Source: Candidatus Enterousia avistercoris (lineage in GTDB: Bacteria; Pseudomonadota; Alphaproteobacteria; Rs-D84). From it: a DNA stretch of 61,544 nucleotides. Below, piece by piece: positions 8,440-17,500 of this stretch (positions are counted from its first letter, which is position 1; the number at the start of each line of letters is the position of its first letter). The DNA is taken from assembly GCA_017694255.1 (NCBI GenBank), contig JADINC010000023.1, positions 1 to 61,544 on the forward strand, read 5' to 3'. The position numbers and the translations under genes were made by a program. The notes under the pieces were generated by a model. It ran no database searches and had not been told where the DNA came from. It was given only the letters and a program-made list of their open reading frames with translations.

Positions 8440-9891
8440 TTATTCGGCACCACCACGTGCGATAACTTCCCAAGAATAGTTACCCGCACCGGACGATACC
8501 AATACGCATTTGTTTTCGGAATCCGCACAAGCATCTGTTGGTGCCGGAATTGCTGCATTGGCGGTTGCCTGCGCTGCATCCGCGGCTTCCTGGGCGGCAT
8601 CTGCTGCATCTTGCGCCGCACCTGCAGCAGTGTTTGCACCGTCAGCGGTTGTCTTTACTTCATTGATAGCCCCAACAACTGTCTTGTTTGTTGTTGCCAA
8701 AGAGTTATCTGTTTTATCCTGTTTCAATGCCAGGTTTGCATCAGTCGCCATACCGGCAATTTCTTCCTTGGTGGCATATGTCGTTGTGATTACATTACCA
8801 GATGCGTCCGCCGTTGCACGTGCCGCTGTGGCATCTGAATCCAACTTGCCGGCCAAACCACTTGTCAAGGCAGTCGTTGTTGCAAATTCAGACGCATTAT
8901 GTGTGACGATGTCACCATAACCACCAATTGTTGACTCTACCGCGTCAACAGCACTTTGTGCACCGGTTGCCGTGCTCTGTGCAGCGGCGGCCTCGCCCGC
9001 TACTTCCTTGATAGCGGTCACAACTGTTGTCGCTGTTGTACCCATGTTTTCTGCTGAAACAGCGCCAACCTGACCTTCCAACGTCTTTGCAGCGTATGCC
9101 GCATTGGCATCGGTCTCGGTCACATAATCGTCCAAATCAGCCTGTTGCAACGCAGTATCGGCTTTGTCCAAAGATGCATTAATTGATGCATTCAGATCAC
9201 CTTCTGCAATCGTCCCATCAGTTATATCAGCACTGGTTACTGTACTTTTGGTCGCCAAAGTACCCAAACCAGAAACCTGAGTATTCGCAATTGTCGCAGC
9301 GGATGTAATATTACCAGTGCCATCTGTTGTTACGATATGGTTTGCTGCCTCTGCCCCCATATTTTTATCTTGCTTGTCTGTTTGCAATTCGGCAATGTCG
9401 GCTTCGGCTGCGTCCAAATCACTTTGAATTTGTTCCACAGTGTCGCTTGATGCAATATTTTCCGTCGCAGCAGTAATTGCGGTATTTACCGCCGCCGCAG
9501 ATGGATATTTTGTATCGTCTGTCTTGCCGGTGGCCCAACCCGCGGTATTAACCATATTTGTCTTTACCTGCATATCGGAAATCGCAGCCGGCTGAACCGC
9601 TGTATCTGCTTTTGTCCCCTGGGCTGCGGTTGCAAATTCAGATGCATTATGCGTCACAACATCGCCATAGGTTTCCATTGTACCCTGGATAGTGTCAATT
9701 TCGCCCTCGGCCGCTTCAACACGGCCATCTAACGCAGTAACGGTTGTGGTATCTGCCTTGGCCCCAATTGCAGATGTCAATGCCTTATTAATATCATCAA
9801 CATAGCCCTTGGACGCGATTTCTGCATGTGCGGCCCCGGTTGCCACCACGGCCAGCAAAGATGCAAATATACCTGCGGTTAATTTTTTCAT
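8440..9891 (-). CDS. Secreted coiled-coil repeat protein with Cys cap
   Basis: 483 residues: signal peptide (cleavage after AHA, residue 23), then an 'EIASKGYVDDINKAL' opening also seen as 'NIASQGYVDQQ' in the neighbour at 6408. The body is an alanine-rich coiled coil made of repeated segments (VTHNASEFAT twice, ATADASGNVITTTYATK, DAADAAQEAADAAQ). The C-terminus PAPTDACADSENKCVL...SWEV shares spacing with the protein at 9955: P-x-P-x-D-x-C, a second Cys followed by VL, then a Trp. AAAGGAAAG precedes the ATG. No membrane anchor. It may form trimeric stalks like phage fibres and autotransporter adhesins, but no receptor domain is seen. Confidence 0.75.
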   Translation of the reverse strand: MKKLTAGIFASLLAVVATGAAHAEIASKGYVDDINKALTSAIGAKADTTTVTALDGRVEAAEGEIDTIQGTMETYGDVVTHNASEFATAAQGTKADTAVQPAAISDMQVKTNMVNTAGWATGKTDDTKYPSAAAVNTAITAATENIASSDTVEQIQSDLDAAEADIAELQTDKQDKNMGAEAANHIVTTDGTGNITSAATIANTQVSGLGTLATKSTVTSADITDGTIAEGDLNASINASLDKADTALQQADLDDYVTETDANAAYAAKTLEGQVGAVSAENMGTTATTVVTAIKEVAGEAAAAQSTATGAQSAVDAVESTIGGYGDIVTHNASEFATTTALTSGLAGKLDSDATAARATADASGNVITTTYATKEEIAGMATDANLALKQDKTDNSLATTNKTVVGAINEVKTTADGANTAAGAAQDAADAAQEAADAAQATANAAIPAPTDACADSENKCVLVSSGAGNYSWEVIARGGAE

Positions 9892-9954
9892 TTTTCTTTC
9901 CTTTCTTTGTTTTGTTGTTTTTTTATTTTTCTATTTTCCAATCCGTTTTCGACC

Positions 9955-12207
9955 TTAATCAGCAGGCGCCGTAACATTCGTCCACGCCAACTGCCCACCT
10001 GGCGTTATGGTCAACACACACAGCCCCGATTCCGCCATACAGTCATCATCTGGCTGGGGAACGGCCAACGTAGTAATTTGGTTGTCTGTTTCCGTTTTCG
10101 TGTATGTATCTGCTTTGTCCGCCTTGTTATTAACCTGGGTTTGCATTTGCGAAACCTGGTTACTGATCGCTTGGAAATTACCCTCGGTCGCCAGACCAGA
10201 TGTTTTTTCATTAACTTCGTTAATCGCATCTACCAGGTTCTGGGCCGAAACGGTCAAACTTTCCATAGTACCAATATCTGATTCTGCCGACGACACACGC
10301 GTTTCCAACGCATTTACATCGTCTGTATCTGCCTTGGCCCCCAGTGCGTTATATACCGCCAACGCCGATGGATATTGGGTATTTTGGGCCGTGGCATTAA
10401 TTTCACTAACCCGCGCCGATACATCTTGTTTCTTGTTCAAAGCCGATTCCGCTGTTGAAACGCGTTCGGTTAAACCTGAAATGCCCGATGTATTGGTGGC
10501 GACATTGGCGCTTAAATCATTTACAGATTTCACCAATCCCGATTCCGCGTTACCAACCGTTGTTGTTAATGCGCCAATACCCGATTCATTCGTATCCACA
10601 CGTTCTGTCAATGTTGCCAGATCGTCCGTGGCGTCATTCACGGCACCAAAGACCTCGTTCACGGCACCAACCAGGTTTGTTTTCTCGCCCGTGGCCAGGT
10701 TACCAACCGTGCCAATTGCGGCCGCATTTGTATCAACACGCCCGGTTAATGTGCTTAAATCTTTTTGGATTTGTTGCACCGTGCCATCGGCCGCCATGCC
10801 GCCAATCGCCTTATCCAGTTCATTAATCGCACCAACCAAATTATCTTTATTTTCCGTGGTCAATTCAGATTTTGCGCCGATATCTGTCAGTGCCTGTTGC
10901 GCGTGTGTGGCCGCGTTATTTGCAACGGTTTCTGTTGACTTAGGTGCATATGTTTTGTCCGCCACATCCTTGGTCAACATGTCCGCAGTCGCCGTGTCAA
11001 CATACGATTCGGTTGCATAGCCGGTTAATGCATCGCTGTCCAATTTGCCCGCCAAGCCAGATTCCAAAGCCGCAGTTGTGGCATATCCAGATAAAGAATC
11101 CGTCGTCGCGTATCCCGCTAATGATTCCTTGGTCGCGTATGTTCCTGCCACTTCTGCCGTCTTGGCATAGCCCGCCAAATCCGCTGACGTTAACATCCCA
11201 GAAATATCTGCATCTGTGGCATAGCCATCCAATTCGCCCTTGGTCGCGTATGTATCCGCCGCACTTTCCGTGGTTAAATAATCACCCAACGATTCGGTTG
11301 TTGCGTATTTAGATAACTCGCTGGCGTCGGCCTTGCCCGCTAATGATTCCTTGGTCGCGTATGTATCCGCCGCACTTTCCGTGGTTAAATAACCACCCAA
11401 CGATTCGGTTGTTGCATATTTAGATAACTCGCTGGCGTCAGCCTTGTTTGCCATTTGCCCCTGCAGGGTTGTTATATTACCCGCGTTCGTATCAACACGA
11501 CCGGACAATGTTTCAACCGCACTTTGTACCTGACTAGCCGTGGTTTGCGCCGCTTCGGCTGTTTGTTTTGCGGCACTGGCATCCCCGGCTGCTGTTGTTG
11601 CTGCGGCGGCGGCACTGGCTACATCAGCAACCAATCCATCTGAGTCATCACCAACGACCGTCTCTAATGCACCAACCGCCGTTCCCAATTCTTCCACATC
11701 AGACGTCGATGCTTTACCCGCCAATTCTGTTTTCGTTGCGTATGTTGTACCTGCCTCGGTCTTGGTCAACATATCACTTGTTGCGGCTGCAATATCGCCA
11801 TCTGTGGCATAGCCGTCCAATTCGCCCTTGGTCGCGTATGTATCCGTAATAACATTACCTGCCGCGTCCGCGGTTGCACGCGCCGCCGTGTCGCCCGTTC
11901 CCAACTTGCCCGCCAAACCCATGGTCACAGATTCCTGGGTGGCATACGTTTTTTTGGCGTCATCTTTGGTTAAATAATTTTCCAAATCTGCGCCAACGCC
12001 TTCGGACACAATTTGCTCTATACGTCCATCCAGACCATCAACCTGCTCGTCAACATATGTTTTGTCCGCCTTTTGGTCCAATGCTTCTTTGGTTGCGTAT
12101 GTTCTGTTACCATAATCCGTAGTAACCAACGTCGCCGCATTGGCCGCGCCGGCACTTAACAAAATCGCCGCCATAAACCCAGAAAAACGTACATTTCTTT
12201 TTTTCAT
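9955..12207 (-). CDS. Long secreted coiled-coil repeat protein with Cys cap
   Basis: 750 residues, the longest of the cluster. Signal peptide to about residue 24 (ANA), then a stalk of 'TYATKEALDQKADKTYV'-type modules, each with YATK/YATT followed by a heptad-like stretch. Residues corresponding to 11241-11462 carry a nearly perfect 37-residue duplication (KADASELSKYATTESLG...). Downstream, repeats of 'TLTERVDTNESGIGAL' recur. The C-terminus PQPDDDCMAESGLCVL...AWTNV matches the cap of the 8440 protein. AAGGAC lies next to the ATG. It probably builds an extended fibre; no membrane anchor is visible. Confidence 0.75.
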   Translation of the reverse strand: MKKRNVRFSGFMAAILLSAGAANAATLVTTDYGNRTYATKEALDQKADKTYVDEQVDGLDGRIEQIVSEGVGADLENYLTKDDAKKTYATQESVTMGLAGKLGTGDTAARATADAAGNVITDTYATKGELDGYATDGDIAAATSDMLTKTEAGTTYATKTELAGKASTSDVEELGTAVGALETVVGDDSDGLVADVASAAAAATTAAGDASAAKQTAEAAQTTASQVQSAVETLSGRVDTNAGNITTLQGQMANKADASELSKYATTESLGGYLTTESAADTYATKESLAGKADASELSKYATTESLGDYLTTESAADTYATKGELDGYATDADISGMLTSADLAGYAKTAEVAGTYATKESLAGYATTDSLSGYATTAALESGLAGKLDSDALTGYATESYVDTATADMLTKDVADKTYAPKSTETVANNAATHAQQALTDIGAKSELTTENKDNLVGAINELDKAIGGMAADGTVQQIQKDLSTLTGRVDTNAAAIGTVGNLATGEKTNLVGAVNEVFGAVNDATDDLATLTERVDTNESGIGALTTTVGNAESGLVKSVNDLSANVATNTSGISGLTERVSTAESALNKKQDVSARVSEINATAQNTQYPSALAVYNALGAKADTDDVNALETRVSSAESDIGTMESLTVSAQNLVDAINEVNEKTSGLATEGNFQAISNQVSQMQTQVNNKADKADTYTKTETDNQITTLAVPQPDDDCMAESGLCVLTITPGGQLAWTNVTAPAD
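11241..11462 (-). repeat. 111-bp direct repeat inside the surface-protein gene
   Basis: Two head-to-tail copies (11241-11351, 11352-about 11462) differ at only a few bases. They encode a 37-residue stalk module with a repeat length divisible by three, so gain or loss of a copy keeps the frame. Confidence 0.85.
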
Positions 12208-12229
12208 GTCCTTAATCCTAAAAAATCAA

Positions 12230-13948
12230 TTACAGCGCAACATCATACCACATCGTAGCACCAGATCCATCCGTGCCCAGAACCTTGTTATTTCCTGCCC
12301 CTGTGGTCGTCACCATACCTGAAATTTCCGTCTTGGTCGCGTATGTAGTGGCAATATTATTACCCGCCGCATCCGCAGTTGCCCGTGGCGCCGTGCCGTC
12401 TGTTGTGTTAACGTACGTTGTGGACGCCTCTGTCTTGGTCAGCATATCCGCCGTCGCGGTCTGCAAGGCTGTAATATTTGTTTCGTTCGTCGCCACACGC
12501 GATGTCAAACCATCCGCCGCAGACTGCGCCGCTTCGGCTGCTTTTTGCGCTGCCTCTGCCCCGGCAACCGCCGTTGCAATTTTACCAGCCAAACTGGTCA
12601 GACCATTTTCTTCATCATTCACGACCGAATCTAACGCCGCCACATCATCAGAGACTTCCGTCAATTGTGCGGACGTTGCATAACCCGCCAATGCCGTCGT
12701 AACCGCCGACGTAGACGGATAATCCGTATCGCTGTTTGTTAACGTTGTCTTTTTATTTGCCACATCTTCCTTGCCGGTCAACGCCTCTCCCATATCGCCC
12801 GCGACAATATCTGCAACCTTTGAATCAACTTCACCCTTGGTATATGCATCAGTAATACCATATCCCGCCAGCGTTGTTGACTTGTCAGCCTTTTTCGCCA
12901 ATTCCTCATTCACATATTGCGTATTTGCTTTGGCTGCAACTTCCCGTTCTAATTCATCTACATCTGCCTTGACCGCGTATGTATCCGTAATAACATTACC
13001 CGCCGCATCAGCTGTTGCCCGTGGCGCTGTGCCATCTGTTGTGTTAACGTACGTTGTGGATGCTTCGGTCTTGGTCAAATAAGAATCCAATTCGACACCC
13101 GCCAAATCGCCGACCATACCTTCGACTTCTTCCCTTGTGGGGTAATTTGCCAAATCGCCCGATGTAACCATATCAGCGGTCGCCGTGGTTAATTCATCCT
13201 TGGTAGCATAGGTATCCGCAACATCTGCGACTGCATCCGCAATTGCAGCATTCATATCTTCCAGTGATACATATCCATCACCCACGATATCATCAACCGC
13301 GATAATTGTCGTCTTGTCGCCATTACAATCACGAACGATATTTCCACCTTCGACAATAAAATCACAGCCCGCACCCAATTCATAGCGCAATTCGTCAACA
13401 TCAACCAAAATTTCGTTATTTTCAATTGATACGAAATTATTACCAGTGGTCAAAACATCTTGCTTTGTATCAACCGCGCCCTGTAAACCTTCGACATCGC
13501 GCAGCAACACATCAATCTGTTCCCGCAAACCTTCCAGTGTACCGGTATCAATTTCGCCACCAGACGAACCGCCACCCGAAACGGACGAACCACTACCCGG
13601 GTTTTGCGGACGCAACGAACTGCCCCCACTGACAGATGTACCGCCACCCAAATAATGACCAATCGACAAACGTGGTGATGTTGCCACCCGCCCAGACGTT
13701 GTTGAACCCGCACTAATTGAAGCACTGGATCCCGACTGGTTTGATGTCGGTGTTACCCGAACCGATCCACCGCGCACAGATGTTGCTGCACGCGCCCCAG
13801 AATTCGCCGAAGACGCACTGGCAGCACTGGAATATGTACCACTGCCCCCCAAGTTGCGCACTGACGATGCCGCATGCGCGCCAGAAACCATCCCAGCGCA
13901 CAAAACACAAACAATTGTTAATGTTGATATTTTCAGTTCTTTTTTCAC
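12230..13948 (-). CDS. Secreted Ser/Gly-rich coiled-coil protein
   Basis: 572 residues starting at a GTG (GAGAGAG upstream). After a signal peptide (to AHA, about residue 27) comes a low-complexity Ser/Gly/Ala head of about 110 residues containing SPRLSIGHYLGGG. A short coiled coil (GLREQIDVLLRDVEGLQ) and a small module with two cysteines (GCDFIVEGGNIVRDCNGD) follow. The rest is the TYATK-type stalk with near-identical segments 'KTEASTTYVNTTDGTAPRATADAAG' present twice (quoted in part). It ends GATMWYDVAL, which keeps the Trp-x-x-Val of the neighbours' caps but lacks their cysteines. Only 22 nt separate it from the 9955 gene, so the two are probably co-transcribed. Confidence 0.75.
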   Translation of the reverse strand: MKKELKISTLTIVCVLCAGMVSGAHAASSVRNLGGSGTYSSAASASSANSGARAATSVRGGSVRVTPTSNQSGSSASISAGSTTSGRVATSPRLSIGHYLGGGTSVSGGSSLRPQNPGSGSSVSGGGSSGGEIDTGTLEGLREQIDVLLRDVEGLQGAVDTKQDVLTTGNNFVSIENNEILVDVDELRYELGAGCDFIVEGGNIVRDCNGDKTTIIAVDDIVGDGYVSLEDMNAAIADAVADVADTYATKDELTTATADMVTSGDLANYPTREEVEGMVGDLAGVELDSYLTKTEASTTYVNTTDGTAPRATADAAGNVITDTYAVKADVDELEREVAAKANTQYVNEELAKKADKSTTLAGYGITDAYTKGEVDSKVADIVAGDMGEALTGKEDVANKKTTLTNSDTDYPSTSAVTTALAGYATSAQLTEVSDDVAALDSVVNDEENGLTSLAGKIATAVAGAEAAQKAAEAAQSAADGLTSRVATNETNITALQTATADMLTKTEASTTYVNTTDGTAPRATADAAGNNIATTYATKTEISGMVTTTGAGNNKVLGTDGSGATMWYDVAL

Positions 13949-14014
13949 AGCGTACTCTCTCTACCTGAGTTAATGATAACATTTTTTCGCGAATCGGGTC
14001 AACACCATTTTGTG

Positions 14015-14737
14015 TTAAAATTCATATCTGATACCAATTGATATAGAATTATCCAAAATAAAGTCGACTTCGTTTTCAAACCAAACTAAATCATTATCTT
14101 CTGTAACCAGATCATCCACGCGATGATGATACCCGGTCATGCCCGACAAACGGTACCGCAAATCCAGCACCAGATTTTCATCCAGTTCATACGAATACCC
14201 CAGCATTATTCCAGCCATTGGTGCAAAGCCATATTCTGTACGATCGGTTCCATCGGCATATCCAATCAAATCAATTTTTTCGATTGGCATGGCGGCACCA
14301 ACACCCGCACCAACATACAACCCGTTTGTAAAGTCATAGTACAAATTAGCCATAGCATATGGAATCTGTAAACTGTATTGCGCCATTACGTCCGCATCTT
14401 CGAAATACCCCAGATACCCCAGTTCCAGTTCCGCACGCCAGAAATATGCAAAACGCGTACCGCCAAACAAACTGCCACCGAATACTGGTTCAAACGAGAA
14501 ATCATCTGTCCCATATTCTTTATCACCTTGGAAATTATCGCTGGTATCATATTTATTTTTCCAGTTCCAGAACCCCAGTTCTGCACGTCCACCGACATAC
14601 CAACCGGTTTTTGCCTTGTCCGTGTAATTATATGTAACGCGATAACCGCCATCACCCGTACGGGTTAAATAACTGGGCGCCGCAACCGCCGGTGCAGTCA
14701 ACCCAACTAAAATTGCCAAAGATACTATTTTTTTCAT
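14015..14737 (-). CDS. Outer-membrane beta-barrel protein
   Basis: 240 residues with a signal peptide (cleavage after AVA) and alternating aromatic/polar strands throughout (GWYVGGRAELGFWNW, FAYFWRAELELGYLGYF, GLYVGAGVGAAMP). It ends IGIRYEF, a classic C-terminal barrel signature with terminal Phe. The size suits an 8- or 10-strand OmpA/OmpW-like barrel. GGAAAGGAAA lies directly before the ATG at 14737; a longer frame to 14767 is not needed. It is the first gene of the set that continues with the four coiled-coil proteins, and could be the surface partner of those anchorless proteins (inference). Confidence 0.85.
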   Translation of the reverse strand: MKKIVSLAILVGLTAPAVAAPSYLTRTGDGGYRVTYNYTDKAKTGWYVGGRAELGFWNWKNKYDTSDNFQGDKEYGTDDFSFEPVFGGSLFGGTRFAYFWRAELELGYLGYFEDADVMAQYSLQIPYAMANLYYDFTNGLYVGAGVGAAMPIEKIDLIGYADGTDRTEYGFAPMAGIMLGYSYELDENLVLDLRYRLSGMTGYHHRVDDLVTEDNDLVWFENEVDFILDNSISIGIRYEF

Positions 14738-14816
14738 TTTCCTTTCCTTTTTATATAATTTAGTCATTATAATATTATCACAAAAATACCAATCAATAAA
14801 AGCATAAAAATCATAA

Positions 14817-14846
14817 TTGACATTATTTTATAAAATTTGCTAATCT
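14817..14846 (+). promoter_or_regulatory. Sigma-70-like promoter of pal
   Basis: TTGACA at 14817-14822 and TAATCT at 14841-14846, spacer 18, in an AT-rich stretch between divergent genes. It points into pal. Confidence 0.6.
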
Positions 14847-14876
14847 CTAAAATATAGAAAGTCAAAGGAAGTGATC

Positions 14877-15275
14877 ATGAAAAAAATTCTGTTATCTGTT
14901 GCTGCACTGGGAATGGCGGCCTGCGCGGGTCCTGACCATATTAATGATGACAAGGTTTTCTTTGCATTCGATTCGGCTGAAATATCTGATGAGGCACGCG
15001 AATCACTAGAAGATCAATCATTATATATGAAAAAGAATCCAAACATTAACGTTATTCTCGAAGGTCATTGTGACGAACGCGGTTCAACAGAATATAATTT
15101 AGCCCTGGGCGCATTACGTGCTGGTAACACCGCACACGTTATGATTGCTGATGGTATCGAACCAGAAAGAATCAAAACGATTTCTTATGGCAAAGAACGC
15201 CCACAATATCCTGGTACGGGTGAAGAAGTATGGGCTTTGAACCGTAATTCAACGACCAAGGTTGTTGACGAATAA
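14877..15275 (+). CDS. pal: Peptidoglycan-associated lipoprotein Pal
   Basis: 132 residues with a lipobox (MAAC, Cys at about residue 17) followed directly by an OmpA-like peptidoglycan-binding domain: 'VFFAFDSAEISDEAR', 'VILEGHCDERGSTEYNLALG' with the conserved Asp and Arg of the diaminopimelate-binding site, and 'ISYGKERP'. The linker between lipid anchor and domain is unusually short, making the protein smaller than the usual 160-170 residues. Pal links the outer membrane to peptidoglycan and works with TolB, whose gene is 3.4 kb away on the opposite strand. ATG at 14877 follows AAAGGAAG; a GTG at 14871 is too close to it. Confidence 0.93.
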   Translation: MKKILLSVAALGMAACAGPDHINDDKVFFAFDSAEISDEARESLEDQSLYMKKNPNINVILEGHCDERGSTEYNLALGALRAGNTAHVMIADGIEPERIKTISYGKERPQYPGTGEEVWALNRNSTTKVVDE

Positions 15276-15276
15276 T

Positions 15277-15308
15277 AAAAATGCGCCAATGGCGCATTTT
15301 TATTTTTT
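15277..15308 (+). terminator. Terminator of pal
   Basis: ATGCGCCA-ATGG-type hairpin (ATGCGCCAATGGCGCAT) followed by TTTTATTTTTT. Confidence 0.85.
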
Positions 15309-15352
15309 ATGTATGCTTGACCACATGGTCTTTTTTTTATACTATTTTTCAT

Positions 15353-16147
15353 ATGTCTGATAATACCGCTGTTTCATTTGCAAATGTTGGCGCCCAATAT
15401 GATACGGGCCGGGAAGTTTTATCTGATGTATCATTTAACATTGGCGCGGGCGCATTTTATTTTCTGTCTGGGGCATCTGGCGCGGGGAAAACAACATTAC
15501 TGCGCCTGATTTATCAATTACACAGGCCATGTCGTGGACAAATAAAAATATTTGGTCGCATAACAAACGACATGTCGCGTGATGAAATTGCCGCAATGCG
15601 CCATAAAATGGCAATTGTATTCCAGGAATATTCCTTGTTATCGCATATGTCTGTATTTGATAATGTTGCATTGCCATTGCGTGTACGCGGTCTGTCAGAA
15701 TCAAAAATAAAAAAATTAGTTATCAAGGTTCTGGAATGGGTTGGTTTGGCAAAATATGCCGACGCAAACCCGAAAACACTGTCTGGTGGCCAGCAACAGC
15801 GTGTATCTGTGGCCCGCGCAATTATTATCCAGCCTGCAATCTTGCTGGCTGACGAACCGACCGGCAACCTGGACGATGAAAACGCGTCCAGATTAATGGA
15901 ACTGTTTATACAAATGAACAAGACATTTGGCACAACTATTATTCTGGCCACACACAGCAGTAAACTGATGGAAACATATAAATTTCCGGTTATACGTGTT
16001 GAAAATCATCATGTTAAATTTATTGGTGGCACCCCCAGTACCCCTGTGGTCACCCCAACCGATACGAAAAAAATATGGCGTGGTCCAAAACCACAAAACT
16101 ATTTTAACGAACTGTCCAAACAATTTGACGATATTGGGAATGCATAA
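15353..16147 (+). CDS. ftsE: Cell-division ATP-binding protein FtsE
   Basis: 264 residues, ABC ATPase. Walker A GASGAGKTT (near residue 40), Q-loop VFQEY, signature LSGGQQQR, Walker B ILLADEP and the D-loop/switch (LATHSS) are all intact. About 35 residues at the C-terminus (HHVKFIGGTPSTP...) extend beyond the usual FtsE length. FtsE pairs with FtsX in the inner membrane to activate cell-wall hydrolases at the septum. ftsX starts at the base after its stop codon, so the two are coupled. ATG 15353 begins the family-typical N-terminus. Confidence 0.94.
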   Translation: MSDNTAVSFANVGAQYDTGREVLSDVSFNIGAGAFYFLSGASGAGKTTLLRLIYQLHRPCRGQIKIFGRITNDMSRDEIAAMRHKMAIVFQEYSLLSHMSVFDNVALPLRVRGLSESKIKKLVIKVLEWVGLAKYADANPKTLSGGQQQRVSVARAIIIQPAILLADEPTGNLDDENASRLMELFIQMNKTFGTTIILATHSSKLMETYKFPVIRVENHHVKFIGGTPSTPVVTPTDTKKIWRGPKPQNYFNELSKQFDDIGNA

Positions 16148-16987
16148 ATGACAAAACGACCAATTGTTTTTTCGCTGGTTCGCGAACAATCCGTATTTAT
16201 GACGGTTATAATGTCGCTGTTAACATTTTTGGCGGTATTGGCACTGGGCATTTCATTGGCAATTGGCACGGGTGTGGTACGTTGGAATTCCCAATGGGAA
16301 TTAAGTGCAACGGTCCAGATCACAGATTCTAAAAACGCCGACGCCGTAGAAAAAATCATTAATGACAATCGTGAAAAAATTTCAATTGTAAATGAAATAT
16401 CGACCGAACAAATGCGTGATTTAATGCGCCCATGGATTTCAGGCGGCAGTGCACTGGAAAACTATTTACCAAAGATGTATGAACTGGAATTCAAAACTGT
16501 AAAAGACATGGAAAACATCGCCGGCGAACTGGGCAAACACGCGCGTTTTTTAACCCACGCCCAGGCATTATCTGCATCAACATCTGCGGGATGGAAAATG
16601 ATTGCGATATCTGGATTTGTACTGATATTGGTTTTGGGCACAATTGGTGTGTGCATTTCGTACATTGCGCGAAACACGGCATTATTGCACCGTCGCGAAC
16701 TGGAAATATTGAACCAGATTGGCGCACGTGATGCATATGTTGCCCGCCAGATGCAGGTTATTATTGCGAAAATATGCACCATGGCGGGTGGCATTGGGTT
16801 TATTATTGCAGCGCCATTGTTATTACTGATATTGGCCGCGGCACACAGTGCACGTGTTGGCTTAATGGCGATGTTGGATATATCCGGGGGTGGCTGGATA
16901 ATATTAGTACTGTTGCCAATTTCAATAATCATCTTTTCAATTTGGGTAACGCGCCGTACAACGTTAAACATACTAAAAAACAGCTGA
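16148..16987 (+). CDS. ftsX: Cell-division protein FtsX
   Basis: 279 residues with FtsX topology: a first membrane segment at about 18-40 (SLLTFLAVLALGISLAIGTG), a periplasmic domain of about 110 residues, then three segments (FVLILVLGTIGVCISYIA; MAGGIGFIIAAPLLLLILAAA; GGWIILVLLPISIIIFSIWV). The predicted N-terminal cytoplasmic tail is short. The 'RRELEILNQIGARDAYVARQM' loop is the conserved contact to FtsE. FtsX transmits the ATPase cycle to periplasmic amidase activators such as the NlpD-like gene at 60980. Its TGA overlaps the ATG of the next gene. Confidence 0.92.
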   Translation: MTKRPIVFSLVREQSVFMTVIMSLLTFLAVLALGISLAIGTGVVRWNSQWELSATVQITDSKNADAVEKIINDNREKISIVNEISTEQMRDLMRPWISGGSALENYLPKMYELEFKTVKDMENIAGELGKHARFLTHAQALSASTSAGWKMIAISGFVLILVLGTIGVCISYIARNTALLHRRELEILNQIGARDAYVARQMQVIIAKICTMAGGIGFIIAAPLLLLILAAAHSARVGLMAMLDISGGGWIILVLLPISIIIFSIWVTRRTTLNILKNS

Positions 16988-17496
16988 TGAAATTACTAAC
17001 CCCGTCTTTATTAGTAATATGCGCATTTGTTATTGGTGGTATAGTATTTAAAACATCGGCCCCATGGGAATGCGAAAACATTCGTCCCGACGACAGCGTA
17101 TTTGTATTAACTGGCGACATGCGTCGCATACCATTTGCAATGCGTAAAATGCATGAAAATCCTGATATAGATTTATACATAATTGGCGCAGGTGCCGAAA
17201 ACACATACAACGCCGCCCCCCAGGTTAATATAGAATCAGAATCTAAATCAACATATCAAAACGCGCTGGCTATCAAAGAAATTACCATGCGCGCTGGTCT
17301 GGATAGAATTGTTATAATCACAACCGAAGATCATATAAACCGCGCGAAATATTTAATATCCCACGAAATCCCCACCACAGAAATAGTTTCATGTCCGGTC
17401 CCGTTGGTTGGGATGCCACCTGGAAAAAGACTTGAAAGATGGCTGGTTGAATATATAAAATACATCGCAACAATGTTTGGAATCAAAGAAGGATAA
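16987..17496 (+). CDS. YdcF/ElyC-like (DUF218) envelope protein
   Basis: 169 residues: an N-terminal hydrophobic segment (residues 4-22) and a DUF218 domain with the conserved pieces VFVLTGD, IYIIGAG-like LYIIGAGAEN, ESESKSTYQNAL and IVIITTEDHINRA. DUF218 proteins are implicated in envelope and peptidoglycan-lipid homeostasis; the exact reaction is not known. The start ATG overlaps the ftsX stop (TGATG), so translation is probably coupled to ftsEX. Its stop is 4 nt before plsC. Confidence 0.88.
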   Translation: MKLLTPSLLVICAFVIGGIVFKTSAPWECENIRPDDSVFVLTGDMRRIPFAMRKMHENPDIDLYIIGAGAENTYNAAPQVNIESESKSTYQNALAIKEITMRAGLDRIVIITTEDHINRAKYLISHEIPTTEIVSCPVPLVGMPPGKRLERWLVEYIKYIATMFGIKEG

Positions 17497-17500
17497 AAAA

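Noticed and set aside
10007..11020. 337-codon ORF on the plus strand
   Set aside because: Antisense of the Ala/Thr-rich fibre gene; its Ser/Ala/Val composition is the mirror of the stalk codons.
6408..13948. Prophage tail-fibre block
   Set aside because: The stalk modules recall tail fibres, but signal peptides are present and no other phage gene is nearby.
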